From: Legionella lytica
Lineage (GTDB): Bacteria > Pseudomonadota > Gammaproteobacteria > Legionellales > Legionellaceae
Length of the DNA: 64,000 nucleotides
Assembly: GCF_023921225.1 (NCBI RefSeq)
Contig: NZ_CP071527.1
Location: forward strand, 2,694,501-2,758,500
Reading direction: 5' to 3'
Positions 45,010 to 56,855 of this stretch are shown piece by piece. The position numbers and the translations under genes are program-made. The notes under the pieces were generated by a model. The model worked only from the letters and a program-made list of their open reading frames with translations. It had not been told where the DNA came from and did no database searches. Within the stretch, counting starts at the first letter, position 1, and every line of letters begins with the position of its first letter.

Positions 45010-46305
45010 TTATTTATCTACTACAGCGTAAGTTTCTCGTAAGAAGAACGTTAATAAGGCCGCAATAAAGATACCTAAAGGTATAACTGATAGTGCGAAC
45101 TGATAATCAGCCACAGTGTACAACTTATGGACGTTTTCTACAATAGCTCCAGTAGCTTCGGTTCGTGCTGAAAAACTAAAATCTAATAAATGTCCAACCA
45201 ATGGTTGCAACAACATAGCGCCTAACATAACGATCATATTAGTAATAGCCATCGCAGTACCTGCAGCTTCGCCAGGACTTAATTCACGTCCTACGGCAAA
45301 TACAATTGCTTGCGCACTATACAATAGACCTAATAAAAACATTAAGATTTGTACATTGGTTTCAGTTAAACCAGGAACATACAAAATAATTAACATCATG
45401 ATCATGGCACCAGTGGCGCCAATGAGCATGGGGAACTTTCTACGCTCAAAGCGATCTGAAATATAACCCATCAATGGAGCACCGATGGTGAAACCCAAGA
45501 ACAGCAATGAGTTAGCAAGGCCTGCTGCATGAGGAGATAAACCGTGAGCATGTTTTAAATAAGGAATACCCCATAACTCAGCAAAAACAGTAGTTGGCAA
45601 ATAAACTAAACAGCCATACATGCCATTAACCCAAATTTGCTTGTTACGTGCAATAATTGCTAAATCAACGAAACCTTTTTTGAAGGAAGAAACAGTACCA
45701 CTTTGTCTATGACGTCCTTTCTTATCTTGAATACCTGCCCATAAGATAAACGTTAAAACAATACCGAAAGCAGCAGTCGCATTAAGCGTTCTAACCCAAC
45801 CTAACTTTTCTACAAAAATTTCTAAAAAGTTATCACCGAGCATGGCACCTATAGTACCTAATGCTGCGGTCATTCCAGAAACCATCGCTAAACGGTTTTC
45901 TGGTAACCAAATCGTCGCAAGCTTTAACACACCAACAAAGGCAAATGCCGAGCCTAGACCAACTAAGAAACGCCCTGAAGCTGCTACCCAAAAATTTGCA
46001 GTCCCAGTAAACAAGAAGGTGCCGAGCACACAAATAACACAAGCAAGCGTTAACAGACGGCGAGGCCCATAACGGTCAAGCAACAAGCCGACCGGTAATT
46101 GCATGGGAACATAGGCATAGTAATAAATAGAAGAAATATGCCCAAAGCCAGTTGCAGATAAATCAAAGTGTGTGCGCAAAGCTGATTCCATCGCACTAGG
46201 CGCAATTCTTAATAAATATTCATAACTGTAGAATACCGCCCCAAGAGCACAAATAAACCACCCCATTAGGGTGTAATTCTTACGATTCTCAGAAAGCAAA
46301 GTCAT
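45010..46305 (-). CDS. MFS transporter, Pht-like, copy B
   Basis: A 431-aa MFS protein with 12 segments; LLLDRYGPRRLLTLACVICV (about 73-92) is the loop signature and ISDRFERRKFPML the second. It lies upstream of copy A in the same operon. AAGGAG abuts the ATG, so a TTG nine bases downstream is an alternative start. The malic enzyme gene follows upstream on the same strand with a 195-base gap. It probably imports a small metabolite. Confidence 0.85.
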   Translation of the reverse strand: MTLLSENRKNYTLMGWFICALGAVFYSYEYLLRIAPSAMESALRTHFDLSATGFGHISSIYYYAYVPMQLPVGLLLDRYGPRRLLTLACVICVLGTFLFTGTANFWVAASGRFLVGLGSAFAFVGVLKLATIWLPENRLAMVSGMTAALGTIGAMLGDNFLEIFVEKLGWVRTLNATAAFGIVLTFILWAGIQDKKGRHRQSGTVSSFKKGFVDLAIIARNKQIWVNGMYGCLVYLPTTVFAELWGIPYLKHAHGLSPHAAGLANSLLFLGFTIGAPLMGYISDRFERRKFPMLIGATGAMIMMLIILYVPGLTETNVQILMFLLGLLYSAQAIVFAVGRELSPGEAAGTAMAITNMIVMLGAMLLQPLVGHLLDFSFSARTEATGAIVENVHKLYTVADYQFALSVIPLGIFIAALLTFFLRETYAVVDK

Positions 46306-46500
46306 CTCCTTAACTATTGGGTTAAGTAAAAGCGCGTACCACTTACTAAAGGCTGATCACGCTTTTTCTTTGTATTAACTCCAAGGTATTATCCCAGGCA
46401 CAGCAAAGTACTTCATTTGATAAGGCAGAACGCTTCATCCTGTAAACTTCATACTGCATTCAGGATAACTACCAAGAAGTTACCGTTATTTTAATAATGA

Positions 46501-47727
46501 TTATTTTTGGCTTACGCCGCTAGCAATTGCCGCTTTAGCAACAGCTGCAGGCACCCGCTCTTTTAAGCGAGGGTCAATGGGCTTAGGAATAATATAATTA
46601 GGCCCAAACTCCCAATCTGTGACGCCTGGGTAATTATCCTTTACTACCTGGGGAACCGGCTCATGCACTAATTGGCGTATTGCTTCAACTGCTGCAATTT
46701 GCATAGCCTGGTTAATGCATGTTGCACGTACATCCAATGCACCACGGAAAATATATGGAAAACATAACACATTATTAACCTGATTAGGATAGTCACTGCG
46801 GCCTGTTGCAATGATTAGATCATTACGAACTTGATGAGCGACTTCCGGTCTTATTTCCGGATCAGGATTTGATAACGCAAAAATAACCGCATTAGGTGCC
46901 ATTAAATTTAATAAATCAGCATCTAATAAATTAGGCTTAGCAACACCGATGAACACATCTGCATCAACCAAAGCATCAGCTAAAGTACGGCAGGATGTAG
47001 TACGGGAAAAAGCAAATTTATACGCATTAAGATCGGTACGCTCAGAATGAATAACACCTTTGGTATCCAAAAGCATCATATTCTCTTTATTTGCACCCAA
47101 CGCAGCAAGCAAACGCATCGATGCAATACCTGCAGCCCCGGCTCCAATACATACGATTTTTGCATCAGACAAAGTTTTCTTTTGTAAATCTAAGGCATTT
47201 AACAAACCTGCTGCAACAACAATGGCGGTGCCATGTTGGTCATCATGAAATACAGGGATGTTTAATTGCTCAATTAAGGCTTGTTCAATTTCAAAACACT
47301 CTGGTGCCTTAAGGTCTTCTAAGTTAATTCCACCAAAGGTAGGAGCAATGTTTTTCGCAGTAGCGATAAATGCTTGAGGGTCGTGGGCATCAATTTCGAT
47401 ATCAAATACATCGATATCAGCAAAACGCTTAAATAAAACCGCCTTGCCTTCCATAACCGGCTTACTCGCAAGAGGACCAAGATCACCCAAACCAAGTACC
47501 GCAGTACCATTAGTCATTACAGCTACTAAATTACCTTTGTTAGTATAACGATAAGCAGTTTCAGGATTTTCTGCTATAGCCAATACTGGAGCGGCGACGC
47601 CCGGTGTATAGGCCAAAGATAAATCATGCTGAGAGTTAGTTGGCTTAGTAAGGTGAACACTGAGTTTGCCTGGAATAGGGAACTCGTGATAATCCAATGC
47701 TGACTGTTTTAAAACTTCATTATCCAA
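46501..47727 (-). CDS. NAD(P)-dependent malic enzyme
   Basis: About 408 aa from a TTG start (AGAGAG lies upstream); a longer TTG start at 47784 is possible. The enzyme makes pyruvate and CO2 from malate. [17 protein letters not shown] and [20 protein letters not shown] carry the tyrosine and substrate residues; FHDDQHGTA binds metal and [14 protein letters not shown] is the NAD(P) site. The short bacterial form lacks the C-terminal phosphotransacetylase domain. It feeds pyruvate, or NADPH for biosynthesis. Fits a bacterium living on amino acids. Confidence 0.9.
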   Translation of the reverse strand: MDNEVLKQSALDYHEFPIPGKLSVHLTKPTNSQHDLSLAYTPGVAAPVLAIAENPETAYRYTNKGNLVAVMTNGTAVLGLGDLGPLASKPVMEGKAVLFKRFADIDVFDIEIDAHDPQAFIATAKNIAPTFGGINLEDLKAPECFEIEQALIEQLNIPVFHDDQHGTAIVVAAGLLNALDLQKKTLSDAKIVCIGAGAAGIASMRLLAALGANKENMMLLDTKGVIHSERTDLNAYKFAFSRTTSCRTLADALVDADVFIGVAKPNLLDADLLNLMAPNAVIFALSNPDPEIRPEVAHQVRNDLIIATGRSDYPNQVNNVLCFPYIFRGALDVRATCINQAMQIAAVEAIRQLVHEPVPQVVKDNYPGVTDWEFGPNYIIPKPIDPRLKERVPAAVAKAAIASGVSQK

Positions 47728-47970
47728 GGTACTTACTCTCTTAAATAAAAACCAATACAAAATAGGGATTGAGCAAGACTCCAACCATTATCGCTCTGTC
47801 ACGACTATTCCGAAGAATGAATTAAGCAGCAAAGCGAGCTACTAAACTTCTAATTTCCGGGGAGGAAGTCGCGGAGGAAACACGAATTGAGAGGAGATTT
47901 GAGCGTCAAAGCCCTGACAACTTACCAAAAAACTACCATGATGATAATAATTTTTCAATAAGTTAAATTA

Positions 47971-47996
47971 AATGCGCGCAAAAAATGCGCGCTTTA
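47971..47996 (-). terminator. Hairpin after rpmE
   Basis: GCGCGC, ATTTTTT, GCGCGC on the minus strand just after the rpmE stop, followed by ATTTAATTT. A probable intrinsic terminator with a weak T-tract. Confidence 0.55.
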
Positions 47997-47999
47997 CAA

Positions 48000-48230
48000 C
48001 TATTCTTTTGATGCAGCAGCCGCAGCAGCACGCTGGCTGTAACGATCACGGAACTTCTGAACACGACCACCAGTATCAACTAATTTTTGCTTTCCAGTAT
48101 AGAAAGGATGGCATTGTGAACATACTTCAATATTTAAATCTTTACATAAAGTTGAACGAGTTTCGAAGGTCTCGCCACAGCTACAAGTAACTTTAACAAC
48201 TTCATAATTTGGATGAATCGTTGCTTTCAT
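48000..48230 (-). CDS. rpmE: 50S ribosomal protein L31 (zinc-binding form)
   Basis: A 76-aa ribosomal protein. It carries the four zinc cysteines of the C+ form: [15 protein letters not shown] and [12 protein letters not shown], followed by FRDRYSQRA. Length and motifs match. It binds the 50S subunit and helps join the subunits. AGAGAGTAGTGTT precedes the ATG. Confidence 0.95.
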   Translation of the reverse strand: MKATIHPNYEVVKVTCSCGETFETRSTLCKDLNIEVCSQCHPFYTGKQKLVDTGGRVQKFRDRYSQRAAAAAASKE

Positions 48231-48420
48231 AACACTACTCTCTTATAGTTCAAATGAATATCGCCACCTGGACCCTATTGCCAAGCACCATATTCTATAC
48301 AAATGACGCGAAACAATAGCAGAAAAACTTCGGTAAAGCAATTTTTTCTAGTGCTAGCTCGCATGGGAACTGCGCCCAATCATTTACTATAGCATAGAAA
48401 TTTATTTTTTTTGTAGGGAT

Positions 48421-48480
48421 TGGCTTTGTAATGACTTGTAGGTTGGATCCCTGGCCCAACATAGCGTTCTGATACCGCTC
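48421..48480. repeat. Intergenic repeat (GTAGGTTGG ... GCCCAACA)
   Basis: TTGTAGGTTGGATCCCTGGC and CCCAACATAGCG resemble the repeat interrupted by the IS4 element at 42370-43700. It is in the gap between rpmE and the second AP endonuclease gene. The remainder of 48231-48510 holds no feature I can support. Confidence 0.45.
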
Positions 48481-48510
48481 AATGCCTTGCTAGACCATGG
48501 ACTCAACCTA

Positions 48511-49290
48511 CTATTCTTTCTCAACCTCCAACTCAACCCAAGCCGGTGCATGATCCGAAGGTCTTTCCGCCTTACGTGGCTCAACATCAATATTCGAACT
48601 ACGGCACAAAGCATTCAACCCTTGATTTAATAAAACATGATCGATACGTAATCCCCTATTTCGTCTAAACCCCGCTGCACGATAATCCCACCAGCTAAAT
48701 GTTTTTTCTGGCTGTTCAAAATTTCTAAAACTGTCATGCAAACCCAGTTGTAGCAATCCAGAAAAAGCCTCGCGCTCAGGAGGACTTACCAATACACAGC
48801 CTTCCCATTCCGCTGGATCATGAACATCGCGGTCTTCGGGTGCAATATTAAAATCCCCAACTACCGCAACCTGTGTATAAGCACTCAACTGTTGCTGAAT
48901 GAACGAACTAACTTTCTGTAACCAATTTAATTTGTATTCATATTTATCTGAGGTAAGCTCTGAACCATTAGGCACATATAAATTAATTAAGCGTATCCCT
49001 GCAACCGTTACAGCCAGAATACGTCGTTGAGGATCGTCCAAAGCAGGAATATCAGTTACTACTTCCGTAATAGGATAGCGACTAATGACAGCAACACCGT
49101 TATACGTTTTTTGCCCTGCGTACACTACGTGATAGCCCATTTCCGTAAATGAGGATTCGGGAAAATTTTCATCCGTTAATTTGGTTTCCTGTACCGCCAA
49201 AATATCCATCTGCGATGAATCCATCCAAGCCAGTACCTGCTCTAGCCTAATTTTTAATGAATTGACATTCCAACTGGCTAATTTAAGCAT
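48511..49290 (-). CDS. Exodeoxyribonuclease III / AP endonuclease, copy 2
   Basis: A 259-aa cytosolic enzyme of the ExoIII family that cuts 5' of abasic sites and removes 3' blocks. Conserved residues are LASWNVNSLKIR (start), LAVQETKL, GDFNIAPEDRDV and RIDHVL, with the final histidine in PSDHAPAWVEL. ATG 49290 follows AAGGAG at seven bases, inside the end of the next gene. It is about 30% identical by eye to its neighbour. Confidence 0.9.
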   Translation of the reverse strand: MLKLASWNVNSLKIRLEQVLAWMDSSQMDILAVQETKLTDENFPESSFTEMGYHVVYAGQKTYNGVAVISRYPITEVVTDIPALDDPQRRILAVTVAGIRLINLYVPNGSELTSDKYEYKLNWLQKVSSFIQQQLSAYTQVAVVGDFNIAPEDRDVHDPAEWEGCVLVSPPEREAFSGLLQLGLHDSFRNFEQPEKTFSWWDYRAAGFRRNRGLRIDHVLLNQGLNALCRSSNIDVEPRKAERPSDHAPAWVELEVEKE

Positions 49291-50065
49291 ACCAATCTCC
49301 TTCATATTCAATCATGAATGGCGCATGATCAGACAAACGAGCTTCACGAAATATGCGACTATCAACCACACTTTTAGTTAAACCTGGGGTAATCACCTGA
49401 TAATCAATTCTCCACCCTACATTCTTTTCCCAGGCCCTACTCCGATAAGACCACCACGTATATTGCTCTTCTTCCTGGTTATGTACCCGAAACGCATCAA
49501 CAAAACCCATGGAGCCAAATAGCTCATCCATCCAAGCACGCTCTTCAGGTAAAAATCCAGAGTTTTTCTGGTTCGATCGCCAATTCTTTAAATCAATTTT
49601 TTTATGGGCGATATTATAATCCCCACAAATAATTAATTCGCGTCCTTCGTTTTTTAACTGCAATAAATGCTTTGCAAATTGCTCCAAAAATGCGTATTTA
49701 ACTTCCTGGCGTCCATCACCACTGGTTCCCGAAGGTAAATAAAGAGAAATAATACTTAATTTAGGATAATCAAATTGAATGTAGCGTCCTTCGTTATCAC
49801 AATAATCATAACCAATGCCTTTGACGACACGAGTGGGTTTATGGCGGGCATAAATCGCCACCCCACTATAGCCTTTCTTTTGCGCTGAATAATAATCACA
49901 GAAATAATCACGCGGGAAAAACAGTTCTTCGGGCACTAGCTGTTCTGCATGAGCCTTAGTTTCTTGAATGCAGACAAAATCAGCATTTTGAGCCGCCAAC
50001 CACTCGTAAAACCCATTTCGTGCGGCGGCACGAATACCATTGGCATTAAAACAAATTACTTTCAT
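49283..50065 (-). CDS. Exodeoxyribonuclease III / AP endonuclease (ExoA-like), copy 1
   Basis: A 260-aa ExoIII-type enzyme. Motifs are FNANGIRAAARNGFYEWL (5-22), VCIQETKAH, YSGVAIYAR, GDYNIAHKKIDL, WRIDYQVITP and LSDHAPFMIEY. Its C-terminus overlaps the start of the second copy by eight bases, so both are translated from one mRNA. Two homologous repair enzymes in tandem are unusual. A WrbA-like gene lies two bases upstream, so all three may form an operon with a role in oxidative damage. Confidence 0.92.
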   Translation of the reverse strand: MKVICFNANGIRAAARNGFYEWLAAQNADFVCIQETKAHAEQLVPEELFFPRDYFCDYYSAQKKGYSGVAIYARHKPTRVVKGIGYDYCDNEGRYIQFDYPKLSIISLYLPSGTSGDGRQEVKYAFLEQFAKHLLQLKNEGRELIICGDYNIAHKKIDLKNWRSNQKNSGFLPEERAWMDELFGSMGFVDAFRVHNQEEEQYTWWSYRSRAWEKNVGWRIDYQVITPGLTKSVVDSRIFREARLSDHAPFMIEYEGDWYA

Positions 50066-50066
50066 C

Positions 50067-50687
<621 letters not shown>

Positions 50688-50939
50688 TTAGGAGATGGAT
50701 CATACATTAGAATGGGAATGAGTAAACTATAGAATTACAACCTGATTAATTGCGACGAAGTAGTCGGTTGCTTGCAACCGGGAAGCCATGAGCACAGCGA
50801 ATTCTTCTAGTTTTTCTTAAGGGCCCCACAACACAGGGCGCTAGATTCCTTCACTTCATTGGCAATGACTGCGAGGGATTTAAATTGAAGAACAGTTACT
50901 CAAATCATATGTTGTCATTGCGAAGCACCCCAGGAATTG

Positions 50940-50990
50940 ACGCACTAAATCCTGGGGTGATGGCCGTTTTTCATGCCAATGAGTGAAAAT
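50940..50990. repeat. Hairpin repeat downstream of hslU
   Basis: CCCCAGGA and TCCTGGGG (50922-50957 region) flank AATTGACGCACTAAA. The hairpin lies after the hslU stop on the minus strand, and TGTCATTGCGAAGC-type sequence next to it is part of a common interspersed family. It could terminate hslU. No gene is seen in 50679-51000. Confidence 0.45.
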
Positions 50991-51000
50991 TGATTGAAAC

Positions 51001-52341
51001 TTAGAGGATATAACGTGCCAAATCTTCATCAGCGACCAATTGACCTAAGTTCTTATCAACATACACCTTATCCACATGTACTGATTCACCTGATTTGTCA
51101 GTCGCTTCAAATGAAACTACCTCTAATAAGCGCTCCATAACCGTATATAAACGACGCGCACCAATATTTTCCATGCGCTCATTAACCTGCCATGCAACCT
51201 CGGCAATACGTCGAATTCCAGACTCATCAAAACTCAAAGTTAAACCTTCAGTTGCCATCAATGCAGTATATTGCAAGGTTAATGAAGCTGTTGGTTCGGT
51301 AAGAATACGCACAAAATCATCAACCGATAATGCAGAAAGCTCTACGCGAATCGGTAAACGTCCCTGCAATTCAGCAATTAAATCAGAGGGCTTAGCTACG
51401 TGGAACGCACCCGAAGCAATAAAGAGAATATGGTCCGATTTAATCATTCCATATTTAGTAGATACAGTGGTTCCCTCTACTAAAGGCAGCAGATCTCTTT
51501 GCACCCCTTCACGCGAAACATCACCACCACCACTTTCAGAACGCTTAGCAACCTTATCCAATTCATCGATGAAAACAATACCATTTTGCTCTACGCTTTC
51601 AATAGCGCGAATTTTAATGTCATCTTCATTAATTAATTTGGTTGCTTCTTCTTCACGTAGCAATTTCATTGCCTTTGCAATCATCATCTTACGTGTTTTA
51701 GTGCGATGAGTTCCTACTTGTTGGAACATAGACTGAAGCTGGCTTGTCATTTCTTCCATACCTGGAGGTGCCATAATTTCAATGCCAACAGGAGTTGCAG
51801 AAACTTCTATTTCAATTTCATTTTCATCCAATAAGCCTTCGCGTAATTGCTTACGGAATACTTGTCGCGCTGTACTGTCCTTTTCACTGGGTGTTAAACT
51901 ACCACGAGCAGGAGGCAATAGAACATCAAGAATGCGCTCTTCAGCTGCCTCTTCAGCCAAGTGCTCGACTTTTTTCATTGCTAATTCACGTTCTTGCTTA
52001 ATCGCAATATCCGCCAAATCACGCAAAATTGAATCGACATCGCGGCCAACATAACCAACTTCAGTAAACTTAGTAGCTTCAACTTTAATAAAAGGTGCAT
52101 GAGCCAATTTAGCCAAACGTCGCGCGATTTCTGTTTTTCCTACCCCAGTAGGTCCAATCATCAAAATGTTTTTCGGCATAATTTCATTACGCAAAGCTGC
52201 ATCTTGAATCTTCATACGGCGCCAACGGTTGCGTAATGCAATAGCTACTGCTCTTTTGGCATCATCTTGGCCAATAATGTGTTTATCTAATTCTTGAACG
52301 ATCTCTCGCGGAGTCATTACCATACTATTATTTGCTGACAT
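51001..52341 (-). CDS. hslU: ATP-dependent protease ATPase subunit HslU
   Basis: A 446-aa AAA+ unfoldase that feeds HslV. Walker A is [20 protein letters not shown] (about 56-75), the Walker B is [10 protein letters not shown] (about 257), and the sensor region [16 protein letters not shown] follows. The C-terminal LARYIL inserts into HslV. It overlaps hslV by 14 bases, the usual arrangement, and both are induced by heat in other species. It degrades misfolded proteins in the cytosol. Confidence 0.97.
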   Translation of the reverse strand: MSANNSMVMTPREIVQELDKHIIGQDDAKRAVAIALRNRWRRMKIQDAALRNEIMPKNILMIGPTGVGKTEIARRLAKLAHAPFIKVEATKFTEVGYVGRDVDSILRDLADIAIKQERELAMKKVEHLAEEAAEERILDVLLPPARGSLTPSEKDSTARQVFRKQLREGLLDENEIEIEVSATPVGIEIMAPPGMEEMTSQLQSMFQQVGTHRTKTRKMMIAKAMKLLREEEATKLINEDDIKIRAIESVEQNGIVFIDELDKVAKRSESGGGDVSREGVQRDLLPLVEGTTVSTKYGMIKSDHILFIASGAFHVAKPSDLIAELQGRLPIRVELSALSVDDFVRILTEPTASLTLQYTALMATEGLTLSFDESGIRRIAEVAWQVNERMENIGARRLYTVMERLLEVVSFEATDKSGESVHVDKVYVDKNLGQLVADEDLARYIL

Positions 52342-52876
52342 TGTTTAACTCTTCTATGGTTAAATTGTTGTTGGTATAAATACAAATCTCACCGGCAATA
52401 GTCAGTGCTTTACGAACGATGTCTACAGCGGATAATTCAGTATTTTGCATTAAGGCACGCGCAGCAGCTTGAGCAAATGGACCACCAGAACCAATTGCAA
52501 TCAAACTTTCTTCGGGCTCAATGACATCACCATTACCAGTAATAATCAAAGAGGACTTACTGTCTGCGACAGCAAGCACAGCCTCAAGACGGCGTAACAT
52601 TCTATCGGTTCGCCAATCTTTAGCTAATTCAACCGCAGCACGTACTAGATGCCCCTGGTGCATCTCCAACTTACTTTCAAAACGTTCAAAAAGAGTAAAT
52701 GCATCCGCCGTACCTCCAGCAAAACCGGCAATCACCTGATCTTTATAGAGACGACGAACTTTACGCGCATTCCCTTTCATCACGGTATTACCTAAAGTAA
52801 CCTGACCATCGCCACCGATAACGACTTGGTTCCCACGCCTTACTGAAAGAATGGTTGTCCCACGAAACTGTTCCAA
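52328..52876 (-). CDS. hslV: ATP-dependent protease proteolytic subunit HslV
   Basis: A 182-aa proteasome-like peptidase. The catalytic threonine is at TTILSVRRG (Thr 7), preceded by a short propeptide EQFRG instead of the single Met of E. coli HslV. The beta-subunit pattern GDGQVTLG, then [18 protein letters not shown], is typical. Twelve HslV subunits form a chamber capped by HslU. AGGATTTTATTTT precedes the ATG. Confidence 0.97.
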   Translation of the reverse strand: MEQFRGTTILSVRRGNQVVIGGDGQVTLGNTVMKGNARKVRRLYKDQVIAGFAGGTADAFTLFERFESKLEMHQGHLVRAAVELAKDWRTDRMLRRLEAVLAVADSKSSLIITGNGDVIEPEESLIAIGSGGPFAQAAARALMQNTELSAVDIVRKALTIAGEICIYTNNNLTIEELNNVSK

Positions 52877-52914
52877 AATAAAATCCTCGAATTTAGGTTA
52901 ACTAAACGTTGGCA

Positions 52915-52942
52915 TGTCATTCCCGCCTACGCAGGAATGACA
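52915..52942. repeat. TGTCATTCC interspersed palindrome
   Basis: TGTCATTCC and GGAATGACA with CGCCTACGCA between. It is a common bacterial intergenic repeat, between deoB and hslV, and a possible terminator of deoB on the minus strand. Confidence 0.6.
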
Positions 52943-52990
52943 AAAATACTTAAGGCATACATGGGGATGAAAAATAAAAAAACAATGGGG

Positions 52991-54214
52991 TTAAATTAAA
53001 AAAGATAGGCCATGAGGTAAGCTCTCTAATCCCAGATGTTGAGCAATACTCTGACCAATGTCAGCGAAGCTATCTCGACGACCGATAGAACGACCTTTTA
53101 AGCTAGGCCCATAAACCAACACAGGAATATGTTCTCGAGTATGATCAGAGCCAGGGCGCGTTGGGTCGCAGCCATGATCCGCAGCAATCACAACTAAATC
53201 ATCAGGTTGTAATAAAGCAGCTAATTCCGGCAAGCGTGCATCAAACTCTTCTAGTGCATGAGCATAACCAATTACATCGCGACGATGTCCATAAGAAGAG
53301 TCAAAATCAACGAAATTTGTAAAAACTAAACTGCCTTGAGGTGCTGTTTTCATCGCCTCTAAAGTTGCATCAAATAAAGCCATGTTGCCATCTGCCTTAA
53401 TTGTTTGCGTTATGCCCTGATGTGCATAAATATCCGCGATTTTGCCTATGGCAATGACCTCTTGACCTGCATCTTTTAAATGATCAAGCAAGGTTTTTGC
53501 TGGGGGTAAAGTCGCGTAATCTTTGCGATTTCCAGTACGCTTAAATGAGGCTGGCTTTCCGATAAAAGGACGCGCAATAACACGGCCAATTTGATATTCA
53601 TCTACTAATTCTCGGGCTATTTCGCAAATCTCATATAAGCGCTCTAAACCAAAGCTTTCCTCATGAGCTGCAATTTGGAATACACTGTCGGCAGAAGTAT
53701 ATACGATAGGTTTACCCGTACGCATATGCTCTTCACCAAGTTCATCAAGAATAGTGGTTCCAGAAGCGTGTTTCTCACCCAAAACGCCAGGAATGCCTGT
53801 ACGTTTAATGAATGTATCAATTAATTTTTTAGGGAAACAAGACGGTTGGTCAGGAAAATAGCCCCACTCAAAAGTTACAGGGACACCCGCAATTTCCCAG
53901 TGTCCACTTGGGGTATCTTTCCCTAAGCTTTGTTCAACAGCATAGCCATAATAGCCAATTGGGTCTGCAAACGTCGACAACTCAACAAATCTTAATCCGG
54001 AACTGGCCAAAGCCGCATGATAAAGACCTAATTTAGCTAAATTAGGTAAGGTTAATGGGCCTTGGCGTAAACCCGCTTTATCGCCCCCACCCTGCTCGCA
54101 TACTTCATGAATATGTACAAACGTATTTGCACCTTCATCACCATAACGTGCGGCATCAAGGCTCGCGCCAATACCAAAAGAATCCATGAGTAAAATACAA
54201 ACTCGTCCAGCCAT
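52991..54214 (-). CDS. deoB: Phosphopentomutase
   Basis: A 407-aa enzyme that interconverts (deoxy)ribose 1-phosphate and 5-phosphate in nucleoside salvage. The alkaline phosphatase-type metal site is seen in [12 protein letters not shown] (start), [15 protein letters not shown] (about 172-186) and [20 protein letters not shown] (about 343-362). GAGGAA precedes the ATG. It is downstream of two MFS genes in one operon (two bases gap), which suggests that they import nucleosides or pentoses. Confidence 0.95.
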   Translation of the reverse strand: MAGRVCILLMDSFGIGASLDAARYGDEGANTFVHIHEVCEQGGGDKAGLRQGPLTLPNLAKLGLYHAALASSGLRFVELSTFADPIGYYGYAVEQSLGKDTPSGHWEIAGVPVTFEWGYFPDQPSCFPKKLIDTFIKRTGIPGVLGEKHASGTTILDELGEEHMRTGKPIVYTSADSVFQIAAHEESFGLERLYEICEIARELVDEYQIGRVIARPFIGKPASFKRTGNRKDYATLPPAKTLLDHLKDAGQEVIAIGKIADIYAHQGITQTIKADGNMALFDATLEAMKTAPQGSLVFTNFVDFDSSYGHRRDVIGYAHALEEFDARLPELAALLQPDDLVVIAADHGCDPTRPGSDHTREHIPVLVYGPSLKGRSIGRRDSFADIGQSIAQHLGLESLPHGLSFLI

Positions 54215-54216
54215 GC

Positions 54217-55497
54217 TTATTCCTCAATTTGTTGACAACGTGTTTCTTTTAAACCAAATAACATGAGAAATGCAATTAATAAACCAATTGGTAGAATAGT
54301 TGCTGCATGTTGATAGGCATCTAACAAATAAACTGGGGCGCCATTAACCAAGTGCATGCCACTATGATTAGTTAATAAATAGCTAAAAATATTTTGATAA
54401 ACAATGTAACCACCTTGAGTCAAAATGGAAACCACACTCACCGCCGTTGCAGTCATTGCCGGTGAACTGCTTTCTGCTACTAAAGCGTAGCTAATCACTT
54501 GAGCTGAGGTAAATAACCCCAGTAAGAAAAACAAGCAAACCATGACACCAAAAGATACAGGTACGTAAAGAATAGCTAATAAAGTCAACAAAGATAGCAG
54601 AACCCCTACTTTCATAGGCAAAACACGCAATCCAACTCTATCAGAGATCCATCCGACTAAAGGAGAACCGATAATCGCCCCTAGAAAGAGCATTCCATTA
54701 ATAATTGAAGCCTGTTCCGCGCTAATTTCCAGACGTTGTTGCAGATATAATGAGCCCATCATCGCCCCAAATACAGCAATAGCCATGTTCATTAGGCTTG
54801 CATAAAATGCAGCTCGGATATACTGAGAATTAAAATAAGCTTTCTTGGCTGCAGTCAGTACATCAAGTGCAGGAACCGCCTTTTTAACTGCCACTTGTGG
54901 TCTTTCTTTAACCCAGAAAAACATTACCACAAGCATAGCAAATCCTAAAATACCTACATTTTGTACCGCTTGACGCCACCCAACCAAACCGACTAATTTG
55001 GTTAAAGGATACTGAGCCAGCATACCGCCAGCCATTGCCATCGTCACAATAGCTCCAGTGACCAAAGCCATGCGCTTAGGAGGAAACCAATGGGAGGCCA
55101 AACGAACTGGGCCTAAAAAACAAAAGGCACTACCAATACCAGTGATAAAACGAGAAAATAATGCAATTGCAAAAGAATGGGAATGAGCTAGTAAAAAAGT
55201 ACTGGCTACACATAAGAACATCGCAATAAGTAAAGTGTTTTTAATCGAAAATCTATCTAAAACCATCCCTGCAACAAAGAGAAAAAGCACATTGGAGACA
55301 TAGTAAATACTGGATAACCAAGCCATTTTATCCGCTTGAATTTGGTAATCTTGCATGATGTTTTCAGCGATGGAAGCAAACATGTTCCCTTGGATAAACT
55401 CATAAAAAAAGAATAACGTAGCAGCAAAACATACCATCCAGGGTAAGAATGATGATTTTGCGTCATCATATCCTTGAAATTCATCCGCCATGTGCAT
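54217..55497 (-). CDS. MFS transporter, probable nucleoside uptake, copy 2
   Basis: A 426-aa MFS transporter with 12 segments. The loop signature is [20 protein letters not shown] (about 77-96) and the second [14 protein letters not shown]. It resembles its upstream neighbour (WLSSxYxxxxxLFLxAGxxLDRFS). Two bases separate it from deoB. L. pneumophila PhtC/PhtD are tandem MFS transporters for thymidine, so these are possible relatives; that is inference from linkage. Confidence 0.85.
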   Translation of the reverse strand: MHMADEFQGYDDAKSSFLPWMVCFAATLFFFYEFIQGNMFASIAENIMQDYQIQADKMAWLSSIYYVSNVLFLFVAGMVLDRFSIKNTLLIAMFLCVASTFLLAHSHSFAIALFSRFITGIGSAFCFLGPVRLASHWFPPKRMALVTGAIVTMAMAGGMLAQYPLTKLVGLVGWRQAVQNVGILGFAMLVVMFFWVKERPQVAVKKAVPALDVLTAAKKAYFNSQYIRAAFYASLMNMAIAVFGAMMGSLYLQQRLEISAEQASIINGMLFLGAIIGSPLVGWISDRVGLRVLPMKVGVLLSLLTLLAILYVPVSFGVMVCLFFLLGLFTSAQVISYALVAESSSPAMTATAVSVVSILTQGGYIVYQNIFSYLLTNHSGMHLVNGAPVYLLDAYQHAATILPIGLLIAFLMLFGLKETRCQQIEE

Positions 55498-55512
55498 TTT
55501 TACTCCTCAGAA

Positions 55513-56778
55513 TTAGCGTTTGCAATACGTTTCACGAGTTAATAATACGGCTATTAGAGCCACCACCGCAGTTATAGGAAACATCCACATAGCAAATTGA
55601 AAATCAGCAACCGTGTACGTCGTTGCAGCATTTGCATGATGAGCCATTAACGAACCAAATAATACTTGTCCTACGCCGCCACCGCCCATAATAATTACTG
55701 AGGCAATCCCTGTAGAGGCGCCGGTATTGTCGGCAGAATTACTTTCCGCAATTAAGGGATATGAAATTACTTGCGTGCTGGTAAAAAAGCCTAGGGAGAA
55801 AAAGATAATACTTAATGCCAACTGAGAAAGAGCTATATTTAAAAATAATGGGAGTACAGTCACTAAGGTGGCCAGTGCGCCAATAATCATCAAAGGTTTA
55901 CGTCGGCCTTGGGAATCTGACAACCAGCCCGCCAAGGGACACCCAATCACACTGCCCATAAAAATTAAACTGACCACATTACTCGCAGCCATTTCAGGCA
56001 TTTGATGAACCACTTGCAAATAACTAGCCCCCCATAAGGCACATAAGACCATAATCGGCAAATTCAAAAAAGAGGTGTATAGCCCCGCTAGCCAATTTTG
56101 AGGGTTAGATAAGGCGTTCAAAAAACTTGCAACAGCGTTCCCTTCATTACTCTGCGTTTTTACAGGGGCGTCGTGAGGTCTATCTTGAACAATCCAGTAT
56201 ATCCATAGCCATATAACAACACCTACGGCACCATCGATCAACAAAGCCTGGCGCCAGCCAAATAGCTCATTAAGGTATGCAAAAGGTGTGTGTGCCATCA
56301 TGCCCCCAATAAATGCCATGGTAACTAAAGAACCAACAACCAAGGCTTGTCGTCGGGGTGGAAACCAACGAGCAACCAGCACAACACAGGATAAAAAACA
56401 AAAAGCATTACCGATTCCAGAAAGGAAATGGAAGAATGAAGCCAAAATAAATGAATGGGTAAGAGCAAAACCTACTGTACCAAGAATACACACCAACATA
56501 GCAGATAAAATAACGGTACGAGTAGAAAAGCGATCTAATATTACGCCGGCGGGAAGAAGGAATAAAATGTCGGCCCATAAATAGGCACTAGACATCCAAC
56601 TTAATTGTGTCGCATCAATATTGAAATCATTGCGTAATGGTTGATTAATTACGTCAAAAATATTGAGCTGAAAAAATTCGTATAAAAAAAACAGTCCGGC
56701 GGAAAGGCATACAACCCAAGCCATCAGATCACCACGAGGTACAAAAGTTCTCGAATCCATTGCTACAGAATGCGACAC
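55513..56778 (-). CDS. MFS transporter, probable nucleoside uptake, copy 1
   Basis: A 421-aa MFS transporter starting at GTG (GAGGAG lies upstream). Segment signatures are GVILDRFSTRTVILSAMLVC (about 78-97) and WLSDSQGRRKPLMII. It heads the operon of two MFS genes and deoB. All four MFS genes in this window share blocks, such as AxGRFLVGxGSAFxF-type text, and derive from one family. The substrate is not known. Confidence 0.85.
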   Translation of the reverse strand: MSHSVAMDSRTFVPRGDLMAWVVCLSAGLFFLYEFFQLNIFDVINQPLRNDFNIDATQLSWMSSAYLWADILFLLPAGVILDRFSTRTVILSAMLVCILGTVGFALTHSFILASFFHFLSGIGNAFCFLSCVVLVARWFPPRRQALVVGSLVTMAFIGGMMAHTPFAYLNELFGWRQALLIDGAVGVVIWLWIYWIVQDRPHDAPVKTQSNEGNAVASFLNALSNPQNWLAGLYTSFLNLPIMVLCALWGASYLQVVHQMPEMAASNVVSLIFMGSVIGCPLAGWLSDSQGRRKPLMIIGALATLVTVLPLFLNIALSQLALSIIFFSLGFFTSTQVISYPLIAESNSADNTGASTGIASVIIMGGGGVGQVLFGSLMAHHANAATTYTVADFQFAMWMFPITAVVALIAVLLTRETYCKR

Positions 56779-56855
56779 AAATACTCCTCACATTATGGCT
56801 TAAAAATTGCGCAATAGTATAACAAAATTCAAATCAAATTGGTATCTTTTAATAT

